DNA of 64,000 nt, taken from positions 97,761 to 161,760 of the forward strand of contig QLIY01000091.1 in the NCBI GenBank assembly GCA_003260075.1, in the 5' to 3' direction. Shown piece after piece: positions 49,301-63,800 of this stretch (the first letter of the stretch is position 1; the number at the start of each line of letters is the position of its first letter). This stretch comes from Phallusia mammillata. Taxonomy: Eukaryota > Chordata > Ascidiacea > Phlebobranchia > Ascidiidae. The position numbers and the translations under genes are program-made. Under the pieces are notes generated by a model. That model did not search any database. It was not told the origin of the DNA and saw only the letters and a list, made by a program, of their open reading frames with translations.

Positions 49301-52300
49301 GTTTTTGTTCGACCGTACATATTCTCGTTTTTATCACAATGAGGCATGTGGCGCAACAAATAAACCCTTGTTGTTTATCATTTCAAGCTAAAAAGTTTTA
49401 GCATTATGCGACGTTTAGCAAATTTTTGTTGAACAACCACCAACAGTTTATGTGTTTGTTTGTCCTTACACCGAGCTTAAAATTGGTTTAATTCCAAAAT
49501 CCTAGTTGATGAAGACGAAAATGACTTTACCCCCACCTTCGTTGTGGAAGTAATAGGGCTTTGGAATTTCATACACGTATTATTAAGTTTTTGAACTATT
49601 TTAAGTTTTGTGTTTTTTAAAAATGCCTGATAAAGGCGTCAACGAATCTTGTTTTTTTTTACAAAAAATCTGCTGGAATAGAAACAATTTTAATGTAGTG
49701 TGTCTGGCAGTAACATCGTATATCTACACGTACAAAAATTTGGCAAACTTACCTTGAGGTCATCAGTCTTTGTGTTATCACTGAATTCGCAAGTGTCGCA
49801 AACTGACAAAATAAGGATTTGAATATTTTTATTTGAAACCACAAAATTTACATGTTTTTATTGAAGTGATATTTAAATGTTTGATATATCTATTTAAGTC
49901 AGTGACTTACTGCATTCGTACTTGACTGGACAACACGGATTTCCAGTTTTAAACTCAGTAAGTGTTTCGTACCACTGGCATTCTTTGTCCTTTCCGCTGT
50001 CATCACATCCATGGAGATCTTCCCTCTGTTACGATATAATTAACGTGTTAGTTTATGCTCGGCACAAAATATTGTAGACTTCAAATTCAAACTATGATTT
50101 CGTTACATGCATTTTTTTCGGCGTTATAAGTTGCAAAACACATGAAAACATTTAATTCATGTCGCGTAAATATGGCCAAAAACGTCTATAGATGTTTGCT
50201 GCAGAATATAACTTTTTGTTTGCTAACAAAGGGTATAGGACTCCCGTTAAAAATGTTCAATCAACGTAAAAACATCTTCTGTTCTGGTGCAGATAAGTTA
50301 CATTAAAACGACCGAAATATTTGAAAAACATATGATTTGGGGGGGGGGTCCAAAAACTTCTATTGATGTTTGCTGCAGAATATAACTTTTTGTTTGCTAA
50401 CAAAGGGTAGGACTCTCGTTAAAAATGTTCAATACACGTAAAAAAAACATATTCTGTTCTGGTGTAGATAAGTTACATTAAAACGACCGAAATATTTGAA
50501 AAACATATGATTTATTGCTGAATCTGTCACCTGGAGATTACACTGTGGTTCACTGGCATCAGGATGGGCAACACACTCGTAATTTATGCAGTAAGTCTTC
50601 GGTCCAATGGCTGGGACTGGATCGTAACTGCACAAAAAAGGGAAGGTACGTAAACTAAGTGTATAGATATAGACAAAAATGATGGAGGTTTCTCGCTTTA
50701 AATATTTTTGGTTACTTTGTTTTCTGAACATCAATTCATACACTTGAAAGGTAACTTTTCTATGTATTTAACGATTTGCTATATACACCATTTGACTTAT
50801 TAACAAGAATATTTTGGAAGAAAAATCGAATTAAACATAAGTTCAATAAAGTGGGCCCATAATAATTTGCCCGAAAAAAGATTTCATAAGATACATACAC
50901 TTTACAAATGTATGATGTATGTTCGAATGATAATAATCAAATACGAAATACTCGAGCAGAAAAACTTACTTAAAAACTTGATTCCATTTTTCGCCGATCA
51001 CTCTTTCTGCGTCGCATGAATCCTCGCGAATGAGGCATTCTAAAATAAAGTAGTTTTCAGTAGTTCATCAGACTTGCAACTAAATTACATCTCGATTCGT
51101 GTTATCGTATATACCTTCAAACTAAATCAGAAATATTGACAAACTTTGGAAAATTTACTGTTCGAACTGTCGAGGGCGTTACAGGCCGGCTACGTTGTTT
51201 TATAAATTAGGCATGACGCTTTAGTAAAAACAAGTAAACCCTATTGCATTGCAATGTTCGGACTTCTCCTGCATAATAACGTAACATGACACAAGACCAT
51301 ATAATTTTGTTGAGGCTGGTTTTATTTATTCATAAAAAATCGGATCTTCTACAATATGCACATTTAAAGGTTCGGACATTTTTTTCTGGTTTTTCTTTTA
51401 TCTCTCGTAAACGGTGTTTAATACAGCCATATTAACGGTATCATGCTTTAGTCTAAAAATGCGATGCACTGACTTTGAAGTCAATAAAAGGTTCAAAACA
51501 AAATAAACAATTTACCTTTACTACAATCCCGGCAGTTTTTGCATAGTGATGTGGTGGAGTTGAAGCAGTTCAGTTTGTAGAAATAAGGATCGTATTTAGG
51601 GATGGGTTTGTATTCCTCTTCACAGATGTAAAGTTGGATTGTTCCGTTATAACAAAGATCTCCATCAGTTGTTGCCGCACACCACTCAATCTCACACGTA
51701 TCAGTGTTCAGAGGGAAGTACTTGGTCTCTCCAGGCTGAAACGATGTGAAGAATTGGTTACGTTACAAAAACATTAACTTTGAGCAAAATATAACTAGGT
51801 CATATATTGAAAAAGCAGCTTTGTTCCCATTTGTATGCGACATGACAGCTTATACCACAAAACTTGCATTTTTTGGCTTGTTTAAGAATTCATCAGCTAT
51901 CAAAATGATTTAGGACGGTTACCATACGATCTCAGATTGTTCTTTCTGGTGGTAATTTTGGCGAAAAAAACAGATGTACCCTTTTTCGGACATATTAAAT
52001 CCAAGATAAAATTCTCACGGGGGGGGGGGGAAGTACTTGGTCTCTCCAGGCTGAAACGGTGCGAAGAATTTGTTACGTTACAAAAGAAACATTACAAAGA
52101 AAAAATGTTTAAGCTAAATAAAACTAGATCATGTATTGCACAAGCAGTTTTTTGTCTAAAAATTGGTAAAATATCCTCACTTTACAATGCTTAAACTCAA
52201 TTTTGTTCCCATTTGTTTGCGACATGACAGCTTATAATACAAAACTTGCATTTTTTTGGCTTGTTTAAGAATTCGTCAACTATCATAATGATTTAGGACG

Positions 52301-55300
52301 GTTATAGAACGATTCAGGACATACGATCTCAGATTGTTCTTTCTGGTGGGAATTTTGGCGAAAATAACCAGATGTACCCTTTTTCGGACATATTAAATCC
52401 AAGATAAAATTCTCACCTGAATTCGAAGTTGTGCACCAGATTTGGTTTTGCAAACGTCACATGTTTCTGAAAATATTCACACAACAGATAAAACAGTGAA
52501 GTTTTAATTAAACACCGTAACTATAACACGCACCACAAACTCTGCACTTGTTTTCAACTGAGTAACGTGTACACTCGGTGTCGCTGTTTCCAATTGCCAC
52601 GCACTTTTGTGTCATCTCGTCCAAAATGAAACCCTGCGATACAACAAACAAATCTGCTTGACCATGGTTCATTTTTGTGAATGCCATGTTAAAATAAAAT
52701 GAGTATTTTTTCATACTTAATAGTTCATGTTTTCATGACGAGATGCAAATGAAGATGTGAATATTTTTTCTTATAACATTCAGTATGCCACAAAATAATG
52801 TACAATAATTTAAATATAACTAGAACGTAATATAATGTGTTGGTACACGAGATAAACAAACGTTTCTGTCAGTTTTAAAAAAGGGTAACAGGTAGTAAAG
52901 ACCAATATGTCCTCAATGTATAAGATAGTGATGAAGAGTTTATAACGTCACCATTATGACGGATTTTGTTAAAAATTTTCCAGCTATTCTATTCAATAAA
53001 AACTTTTTAAACCAATTTTGCAATTCAAATATTTAACATAAAAAGGGTAGTCTACGTTACGGCCGCCAGCATATACATTTAAGTTTACATGTTCATCGCC
53101 CCAGGTTGTGTAGCCCTGGCCTAATCTCTTGTTTGATTTGTTAGTTTTAAACTAAAACCACCAAAATAGGCTTGGCCCTTGCTTGATATTTCCTAAAATA
53201 GATTAAAAAAAACATAAGTCAAAGTCTGTGTGTGGTGTTCAATAACGGTTAGGTAATTGACGGTTATGGTAACACAGAGAAAAAGTTACAAGTATATAAA
53301 CTTACGTCAGGGCACTTGGGAAAACATCCCTCGACACACCAGCCTGCGTCATCAGATGATTGACAGGGACAGCAAGTGTCAGTGATACAAGACTCACAAG
53401 CTCTGTAATGCCACCTACATTCCTCCTCATTCTTGTTGTAGATCTCACACATAAGAGCTAAACAAGTAGGCGATTGATAATTTCTAGCTATCTCTTCTAG
53501 ATTTACTTGTAATAGTGCGGTTTTGTAGGTTAGAATTGTAAAAAACAGTTTTTGTAACTAATTTCTGAAGTCACTATAGTAGGATTAATGTGTTTTTATT
53601 TAAATATATTTCTATAGCCCATTCTCTTCGACATAGTATCAATTGAATTTTCTGTGAGGTACTTGCATTCTATGGCAAAGATCATTTACAGCCTTATAAA
53701 AGAAATGCTGCAATTTTTCGAATCATGCATTTGAGGGTCGCATGTAGCAAAAAAATGACCAGATAAAAACGGTAAATTTTATAGTGCGAAAGGTTACGTC
53801 TTCGACATACTTGAAGGTTAACTCTATTGTTTATTTAAGGAAACTTACGGCATCGCTTCATGTTTCTCCATTCAACCACGACACCCTTCTGTGCACACTG
53901 ATGGGCGTAATGAGCGATGGCAGTGCACATACATTCGCAGTCACCACCTCCGTCACATCCACAAGTGTCAAGAACACAAGCATCGAAGTAACGTTGTGGG
54001 TTGACCTAAAAAACACCATGCAAAATAAGTGTGTTGTAAATCACATTATTGTCGGCCAACGTAAAGCACTGTGGTGCATTCGAGGTCAAAGTTTTCGTGC
54101 AACAGGGCATGCATCACAAAATATATCTCCAATAGGATTTAAACCCTCAACAAACCAATATTTTTCTTCGGACTGGTGTATTTTAAATATACGGAACAGG
54201 GTAAAATATATAGAAATCCAAACGCGTGAAATTGGAACAAGTTGAGGTCCCGTTACTTCCATATGTGATAGAGCGTAACTTATTGTATCAAATATATAAC
54301 GAAGCAAATTCCAAATCAAGGGAGATTTTTTTTATATTGTGGTCCTGACAGTTCTGTGCAACTTGTTTACTGGTGCGGTTTAGGTTAGATAAAGGTAAAA
54401 AGTACTAGCCTGCAACTACAAAATTGCTTAGTCACCTTTGTGTGGCAGTCGCCAAACAGATTCTTGTCCAGAATGACGCTGCACTTTTCTTCGGACCATT
54501 CTCTTCGCTCTGGTCTCAAAGTGCAAGAGTCGTTTACTTGGCTGGCAAGTGTGGCATCCTTACAACTGGAAGATGCTTCAGGTACCTATACAGGGAAACA
54601 TTTACTTATCTTTTAAATGCTTATGTACTAAAGTATTACCACCAAATACACCGGGTCTAAAGTACACAGCCTTCAAGTTGAAGAGAGTCGTCAAGTCATA
54701 GAAAGCCATTTGATCATTACAAATGTTGGTGAATACAAATGCTCAAACAAATCAGACAACTTATCGTTTTAAAATAAATAACAATTTAACAATTTGTTTA
54801 TGTATATTTTATGTTTTACCTTCCAGCTGTTTCCAAACTCGACTGGATCAGCAATAATTCCTGTGCTTGTTTTATAATCGTTGCTATCGATCCCGTCAAA
54901 GTTACCACAGAGACCACATACGTTGGTCTGAAAACGAACGAACACAAAATGTTAGGTTAAAAGTTCAAAATCAGTTACAGTGGCTTTAATTATTGCATCA
55001 TCTGAAACCCATCGTCAAAAAAGGTTAATTAAAATTTGCTTTTATCAAAGTCAACTAATGCTTATGATGTAAAGGAGTGTGGATGTTTTGGATAAAATCG
55101 AGATCAAGACAAACAAGAATAAACAATTAAATTATAAATTTTGACTTTTTAATGGACGATTTCAAGTTTGTCAGTTAATCCTTCAATTTAATTTTGTTTT
55201 GGTTGGCTATTTTTATTCTGTTGAAAATAGCTGCCTTACATTAACACTAAACTTTAACCAAATTGACACTATTATAAACAGTTTATATGCCTCAAATTTA

Positions 55301-57776
55301 CTAAATACTGACCGCAAACTCGGGTGTAAGTCGCACGTAGATTCTTGTTCCGTTGTCCCACAACACAGTGATGCCGACACACGTTGAAATCTCAGTAAAG
55401 AGACCCTTCTGTTTAATGAGGAAGATCTCAGATGCATCATGGTCAGTGTAACCAGTGATTGCTCGTCGGAATCTAGTGCTTGCGATGGTGGTGATGGTTG
55501 GAACTTGTCCTTGCTTCAAAGTGATTTGCTTGTTCTGTTAACACAAGAAAATCATGGTTACAATCTGACAGATATAAATATTTATTAGTTTAAGATTTTA
55601 AAGCACAGAAACTTTAATACCAAACGAACTAGCTGTTTTTTATCACAAAAAAAAACACGGTTTAACCCTTAAAATACTGGTAATTAACTAATTTGCACTG
55701 TGGTACTCTTTACGTTAAAATTTGTTTGTTTGACTTCAGGCTAATAACTAAACCACTTTTTTAAACTAATTCTTAGTCACTAACACAAACATTTGGAAAC
55801 CAGTCTACTTAAACTAATCCACAAACCTTAATAGTGATAACCGCACTCTTTGAACAAGTCATTCCTGTGGTTCCACATCTTTGGTTTTTCGTGATGATGC
55901 TGAAGAGTCCACCACCTGGGTTGTTTGGACAGAAATCCTACAAAATCACAAATGTGTTTTTGCTGATTCAAGAGCTGTTTGTTTTTATTCCATTTTTCCG
56001 ATTAGGAAAATTGCATGATTTTGGTCATAGGAATCAAAGAAAAATTAAAAAATATACTTTTACTAAACCGATTACATCGCAAAAAAATAACTAAACCATC
56101 TTTGAAGTCATTCAAACGTGAATGTTCTGTATGTTTTGAATCACCTTTTGTGCAGATTTAGGTGAATGTTGTTGGATAAGGTAAACTTAAAATTAACAAC
56201 TTCAAACTGACCGTGGCAAGAACGTATTCGCACTCTCCATGGAAATCGTATGTCAGGCCGTCAAAGGTCTGGTAATGAGCGCCACCTGCCGACGAACACG
56301 TCTTGGGACAAACATTGTCAGTGCAGACGAACAGACCTCCTTCGCAAGTGCTGCATTCAAAACAATTAAGTTTTAATAAAGTTGAATTCACTTAAAAAGC
56401 AGTTACAGCTGTTACAGCAACCCGACACATAGAGGTTCAAAATTGTTTAGATATGAAACCACCATTTGCTGTGTCACGTGTGTGATTGGCATGTTTGGTG
56501 GACAACTATCTTATTTTCAAACATTTATCACTTTTGTGTTTAACTTATATACTGTTGTCGAGATGTTAAAATTAAAGATTTTTTTTTGTATTATTATTTA
56601 GGCCAAAAATCTCGTCATAAATATTAAAAGTAGATCTATGTAACACGTTTGTTAAACTGGAGCACTAACCAAGTATTGCAGTCATCCTGATATGTTTCTC
56701 CGCTCTGGAAATACTTGTTGTTGGTGCCGACACATCCACATTCTTCCAGGGGGACACATTTCATTTCAGGGGTCGCATACAATCCGGGAGGACAGGAGCA
56801 ACCTTGAGACAACAACAAATACAGTTAACACTGCTAAAAGTCAAAAGTGGTCAGACCTAGGCTATAAATGACCGACATAACATAGAAATAGTTTTAATAT
56901 TTTATTACCATCTGTCAGAAGGGGGGGGGGGGTAAATGACCAACATAACATAGAAATAGTTTTAATATTTTATTACCATCTGTCAGAAGGGCGCAACAAC
57001 GCCTAAATGTGTTTTAAGATCCGTAAGATTACTACTCCTACAGCTGATAAATACAAATAACGTATACTGGATTTGTCACCAGGTATCTCGATTTGTAAAA
57101 GTTATCTAGAGAACAATATAAAATCGAGTTTCACACTGTTGACATTACTCCAATTAGCACATTTTGTGCCAAACTCCGAAGCGATGAGAACCAATTGCAA
57201 TTGGTAATACTAGTAAATAAGGTATTACGCTCTACTTTTTTTGTTACAAACATTATTATAGCGTGCTTGTGGTAGCCATGATTGTCAGCTTCGGAGTACC
57301 AACATAAGTATTTTCAGGTACTGTATATTGAAGGGGACCTGTATAGGACGCCGAAACGTCGATGCAAAAATACAAATTCAAGAAGAGCCCTATAAAGTTG
57401 ACTTTATTTTATGTTTACAGTATTTAGTTAGAAAGACATTGCATTTTTTTTCAACGCAGTACCAGCTACAGCACAAGAACTATATCGTTTAATTCCGTCT
57501 TCACAGTTTCCACTATCACTCGCCCAGTTTGCAAAAGTCCTACTCACCATCCACACATTCTTCCATTCTGGCGACCATAAATGGTTGTTCGCAAGTCATC
57601 ATTCCAGCTGCAGCAGTAAAACCAGGCTCCACGTAAGCACAATCGAAGAATTCCAGATCTCCTGGACAGAGGGTACCTGGATCTGCACGGAAATGACGTG
57701 TTAGGGTTAGGTGTTACGTAACAAATGGGACAAGTCACGTGTGAGGTACTTACCGACGATTTCGCAAGACATATCA

Positions 57777-57871
<95 letters not shown>

Positions 57872-60800
57872 AAAATAAAACCCTTGGTCAAATCAGTTTA
57901 AGTTTAAGATCCGTTGGTTTTACTGCTTCGAAGGTAAATGGTGAATGTCAGTTCAAGTAACGCTATCTAAGGTGTTTAATCCTATACCAAAACTGATGAT
58001 TTGTTTGGAAAACGCTTTAAAGGTACAGTATAGGCATTGTCCATTAATAAGTCACACCAAAAAACAGTGGTTCACATCTATTAACACGTCTGTTAAACAG
58101 ATATTAGGGGGGGGGGAAAAAAATAAAACCCTTGGCCAAATCAGTTTAAGTTTAAGATCCGTTGGCTTTACTGCTTCCAAGTTAAATGGTGAATGTCGGT
58201 TTAAGTAACGCTATCTATGGTGTTTAATTCATTACTAAAACTGATGATTTGTTTGGAAAACTCTTTAAAGGTACAGTATCGGCATTGTCCATTAATAAGT
58301 CACACGAAAAAACAGTGGTTCACATCTATTAACACGTCTGTTAAACAGATATTACCACATATTCGATGCTCGAGCTATGACGATATCTCAAACAATGGGT
58401 CACTGTTATGTTTAAACCTTAACACTGTTGCGATATTTATTTTACTTAAATAAAGAGCATTAAAATGCCGGCAATTTTGCTCACCAAACTTTGGTGTCGT
58501 TGATGAATTTGTTGACAGATCCAGATTTAAACCATTCACCATCGTAGAAACAACCGCACATTTCCTGGGAGACACAAGTACCTGCAAAAATATCGGTGTC
58601 AGTTGTTTTGCCTCCACTAGAAAAATAGTAAAATTTGCGTTTATATTCAGACTGGAGGAAAGCTGTTCGGTGGCTCATGAGGAGACATTTTTTACACAAC
58701 TTCGTGTGTAAATTGTCGACTTACGATAGAAAGGGGGAAACGAAAGTGTTTTGCCTAACCATATGTACGACGTTTGTTTTTTGAAATTCTTTGCATTTAA
58801 GATGCAAAGAAAGAATATGCACTACTGCATGTCAAGTTTCCTTGTAAATACTGGTTTGCAAACCGAAAAACATGTAGTTATATTTGTTGTTTTTAACTAT
58901 TTTAACTTGTTTTTAGGGACCAACGATTACGTTTCGACGTTTTTGTACTGTAATTCTGAAAAACTCGTGACATTAAAATTGGAACACTTACCGTCCTCAT
59001 CTTCATAAGTTCCCTCGGGGCAAAAGCATCCAGGGTAACACATGGTGGCGCAAAAGGGGGGGGGGGTTGTAATTCTGAAAAATTCCTGACATTAAAATTG
59101 GAACACTTACCGTCCTCATCTTCATACGTTCCCTCGGGGCAAAAGCATCCAGGGTAACACATGGTGGCGCAAAAGAGTCCGACAGACTGACATGATGACG
59201 TACAACTGCTTGAACAGTTTGAGTAGACCTTGTTGGCGGGGCATGTAACAGCTATAAAAGTGTTGTCAAATGAATATTTTTGTCGAAGAAGAATATTATA
59301 GACTTAGTTGTTGGCATATTGTATTTGGAAGACATTGATGGAAACATATCATAAATGCATTTTTCTAGCAAACATACATATATATAAACGCTAAAATGTT
59401 TTTTTTTGCTACGTATCTGATTACAGAACTTCAAAACTAACTAAAATTTCGTCAACTAAAATACCAATAATTCAAATACGTGTACTTACGGCAGGTTTCT
59501 GTAATATGTTGGTTCAGAAGTGGGTCTTTCACTTCATGCAGAGCGCATACCGCAACGACAGACTTGAGGTATTGACACGTCATGTCGATGGAAAGCTCAA
59601 AGTTTGCATTACAAGCGTCCTCCATACACATCTGACGAACATGGTCGAGTTCAACGTGAACACCACAACCAGTAAGCGAGTTCTCCAAAATGTGTGGGGG
59701 GGGGGCTAAATGCAAAAATATTAAATATTTTGCTACGTATCTGATTACACAACTTCAAAACTAACTAAAATTTCGTCAACTAAAATATCAATAAATCAAA
59801 TACGTGTACTTACGGCAGGTTTCTGTAATATGTTGGTTCAAAAGTGGGTCTTTCACTTCATGCAGACCGCACACTGCAACCACAGACTTGAGGTATTGAC
59901 ACGTCATGTCGATGGAAAGATCAGAGTTGGCATTACAAGCGTCCTCCATACACATCTGACGAACATGATCAAGTTCAACGTGAACACCACAACCAGTAAG
60001 CGAGTTCTCCAAAATGTGTCCGCAGATGTGGTTGATGTCATCACCTGCAAACACACAAGAAAAAAGTTGTTTAATTGAAGGCCCAACTTGGAAGAGAATG
60101 CTAAAAATATTGTACTTTTTCAAGCATGCCTACTTAATTTACGTCGTTCGTCGAACCCAAACAGTATGTTTAAATAAGTTTCCGGATTTAACAGGTGTAC
60201 GAGAGTAAAATAATTAGAGCGCGTTTAATTAAACGCATTAAAACCACCGTTTCAATTAGAATTCAACAAACAAACATCAAAAAACACCAAAACTTAACAA
60301 TGTAAAAATTATAAATTTCAGTGTTATATTCCGACCTTTATTCATAAATAGATAGCACACTGTTTTGCAAACTATTCTTTCAAGTATTTACCCCAACATA
60401 TGGATGGATGATAATGGACGTGATTCTCACGGGGGGGGGGTGTATACAAAAAATAAATTGTTTAATTAAAGGCCTTAATCAGGTGTACGAGGATAAAATA
60501 ATTAGAGCTCGTTTAAACGCAATAAAAACACGCGGAATACCGTTTCAATTTAAATTCAACAAACGCTAAAACTCAACAGTTTAATAGTTATAAATTTCTG
60601 TGTTACTGTTACCGTAATTTTTGCGTTATGTTTCACCTTGTTTCTCGTTAGCCAGGGGGGGGGGCAATATTCTGAACTTTATTCATAAATAGATAGTACA
60701 TTGTTTTGTTCTAGTATTTACCCCAACATATGGATGGATGATAATGGACGTGATTCTCACGGGGGGGGGGATTTGTATGTTGGCTAAAACGTGTTCGATG

Positions 60801-63800
60801 ATTCTTGTCTAAGCTGAGACTTTATCTGACCATTAAACGATATGCAGATATTTCAAAAGCGAAAGGAAGATTATTATTTGCGAAACATGAAAGTTGACCT
60901 AAATATTTGCTTTCATTTTAAAATTTTGTGATTAAGTAGTAGCTTGGCAATGTTTGTTTTTTTGTACCATAAACTAGAAGTAGTGGTTTTAAATCAAGGT
61001 TTTTAACAGCGTTTTATCGAAAAAAATGCTGAATGTCTAATGCTGTAGGGAACAGGTTTTTACAACACAAATATTAGGGCAAAAAAGGATATGTTTAAAA
61101 ATCGTTTGAAACAAGAAAACTTTACTCACAGCTTGTTCGCCAGACGGTAGATTTTTGTCATCCTTGATAATTCCATTGAAGTTTCCACCGATACCTCTCA
61201 TCTGATTAAAGTATTCTTGGGGAACCATGACAACCACAGGGGGGGGGGAAAGATAATCCTTCCTCCAGGAGCGAACGAGTTCTACAGGAGCCTGCAGTCA
61301 ACAAAATATTTCTTAACAAAGACCAAATTTGTTTCAAAGTTCCAAAAATTTGAATGTTTAAAGCTGTAGGGCACAGTTTTTCAAAAAAACAAATATTGAG
61401 GCTCAAAAAGGATATTTTTAAAAATCGTTTGAAACAAGAAAACTTTACTCACAGCTTGTTCACCAGATGGTAGATTTTCATCATCCTTGATAATTCCATT
61501 GAAGTTTCCACCAATACCTCTCATCTGATTAAAGTATTCTTGGGGAACCATGACAACCACAAATCCGATTCCGTCAAACTGGATGCGAACGCGGAACTGG
61601 ATGAGCAGCATGTCGAAGCCGCGTTCACCAAAACGCTCAATGTCCACAACTCCCCCTGTGAAGTAATCCAACATATAATTTCAGGAATTTTATAAAATGA
61701 TGTTTTCAAATCAAGCACACAAAACAGTTTTCTATTACATCAGTAAAATGGCATTTTTAAGTTGGAATATTTTAAGTTTAGAACTTTGCTGGAACATGTT
61801 GCTTATCTCTCCATCATGTCAAACCAATAAAACTGAAATATAAAATTTTTAGTATCACTTCGCTTTTAGTCACAAAATTATCACGAAATGTCATTTATTT
61901 CTGCATGGCAACGAAGGTAATTCGCTGTGTCCATATTTCGGGGGGGGGGAATGAAAAACAGTTTCTTTACAGAGCTTCTAATTATTGTGCTGTTGATTTT
62001 TTACAGCATTAAAAAATATGTCATACCATGTTGGGAGTTTTAGCCCCCTGTCCCTAGTTTTTTTTGTAAGTTATATGTTTTCAAATCAAGCACACAAAAC
62101 AGTTTTCTATTACATCAGTACAACGGTATTTTTAAGTTGCAATATTTTAAGTTTAGAACTTTGCTGGGACATGTTGATTATCTCTCCATCATGTCAAACC
62201 AATAAAACTGAAATCAGAAAATTATCACGAAATGTCATTTATTTCTGCATGGTAACGAAGGTAATTCGCTGTGTCCATATTTCAAACGGGACCCTATGGT
62301 CAATAGTCTACGTGTAGTTGACTACACAAATGGTATTTGGATATTTAGGGATAAAAATCACTTACGCTTGAAATGTGGGACAGATTCCTTTTCCATTCCC
62401 GCTGTACCGAGCACCCCATGCACGTGTGAAAACAGCTCACCAGTACGTGACAGGAGATAGTGCATCACGTGAGTTCCCATCCTTACGAATACATGAACAT
62501 CCTTCTCAGCCCTGTAAGTCTCACCCTGTGTAAAAAGACCAGGTTAACTATATATTTCAAACTTCTAAAGATTTTGATGGTCTATTACAAAAACATATTG
62601 CCTAAAAACTTTGAAAAACAGCTGACTTTAATAGGTAGACAAATCGCTTTTAACGTTGTTAACCACTTTTAAGCGGATTATTTTACGTCAGTCCACATCT
62701 ATGTCGTAAAATGCTCACAATCACTAATTGTTAATTAAAAACAAAAACTTCGCACCTGGAAAGTTTGAACGTAAACTTGGAAGTTAACGTCGGTGTCTTC
62801 AGCAAGCAAGACTTGACACTCTTCTGGTGCTGTGAAGTAAGCTCCATCGAAGGTCTTGTAATGGTAATGACCATACGACCAAGCTGTTGCATTACATGTT
62901 CCCATCGTACAACTCCACATTCCACCATCGCACAAACTAAATCAACAAAATAATAGGCAAATTTCGTCCTAATGTTGGTGACTGATACATCGGTGAGAAC
63001 GAGGTATTATGACGCCACCTTAGCATGTCCAATAAGTTAGTTGCCATATTTGAACTAGCTAAGTATACAAATTATAATTATACATTTATTGCATATATGA
63101 AAAGATGATGATTTGTAAAGTAACTTTACCAATTCAGAAATGAACATCAAGAAAATAAACCAGTGGTGGTACAAAAACATCCAAAAATGACAAGCACCTG
63201 CAGTAAGAATTTTGAAAAAACACAATTTTGCTGTCTCACCATGATGTGCAATCCTCGTTCCGAACCTCTCCGCTTGGGGGGGGGGATTATACATTTATTG
63301 CATATATGAAAAGATGATCATTTGTAAAGTAACTTTATCAATTCAGAAATGAACATCAAGAAAATAAACTAGTGTTGGCACAAAAACATCCAAAAATGAC
63401 AAGCACCTGCAGAAAGAATTTTGAAAAAACACAATATTGCTGTCTCACCATGATGTGCAATCCTCGTTCCGAACCTCTCCGCTTCTGTACGTTACGCCCA
63501 TGTGTGTGCATGGGCATTGCTCGTATGATGTACATGATTGTGAGCTCACATCCCAGATTTTATCTATACCCAAGTTAAAAATCATATTGTAAATTTATCA
63601 GTAAGTATTTTAAGTTTGTAAATAAAAGCGTAGTTGATATATCATATGAGATGTTTAAACCAGAGACCCACAAACGTTTTCGCGTTACGAGCCGGTTTAA
63701 GCCATGCATTATTGTATCCAGAAGTGGTGCCGACAGATCAAGTTATACGCATAACAATTTTAATAAGCTTTCAGACAATTAGTCGGATTATGCTGTGAAA

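Noticed and set aside
57544-57891. Poly-proline protein on the reverse strand
   Set aside because: The prolines come only from the 93-base G run. The real exon is in a different, spliced frame.
59452-59695. A second, tandem C8 domain
   Set aside because: It lacks an acceptor, ends in a G run and differs from the intact copy only as an allele would.
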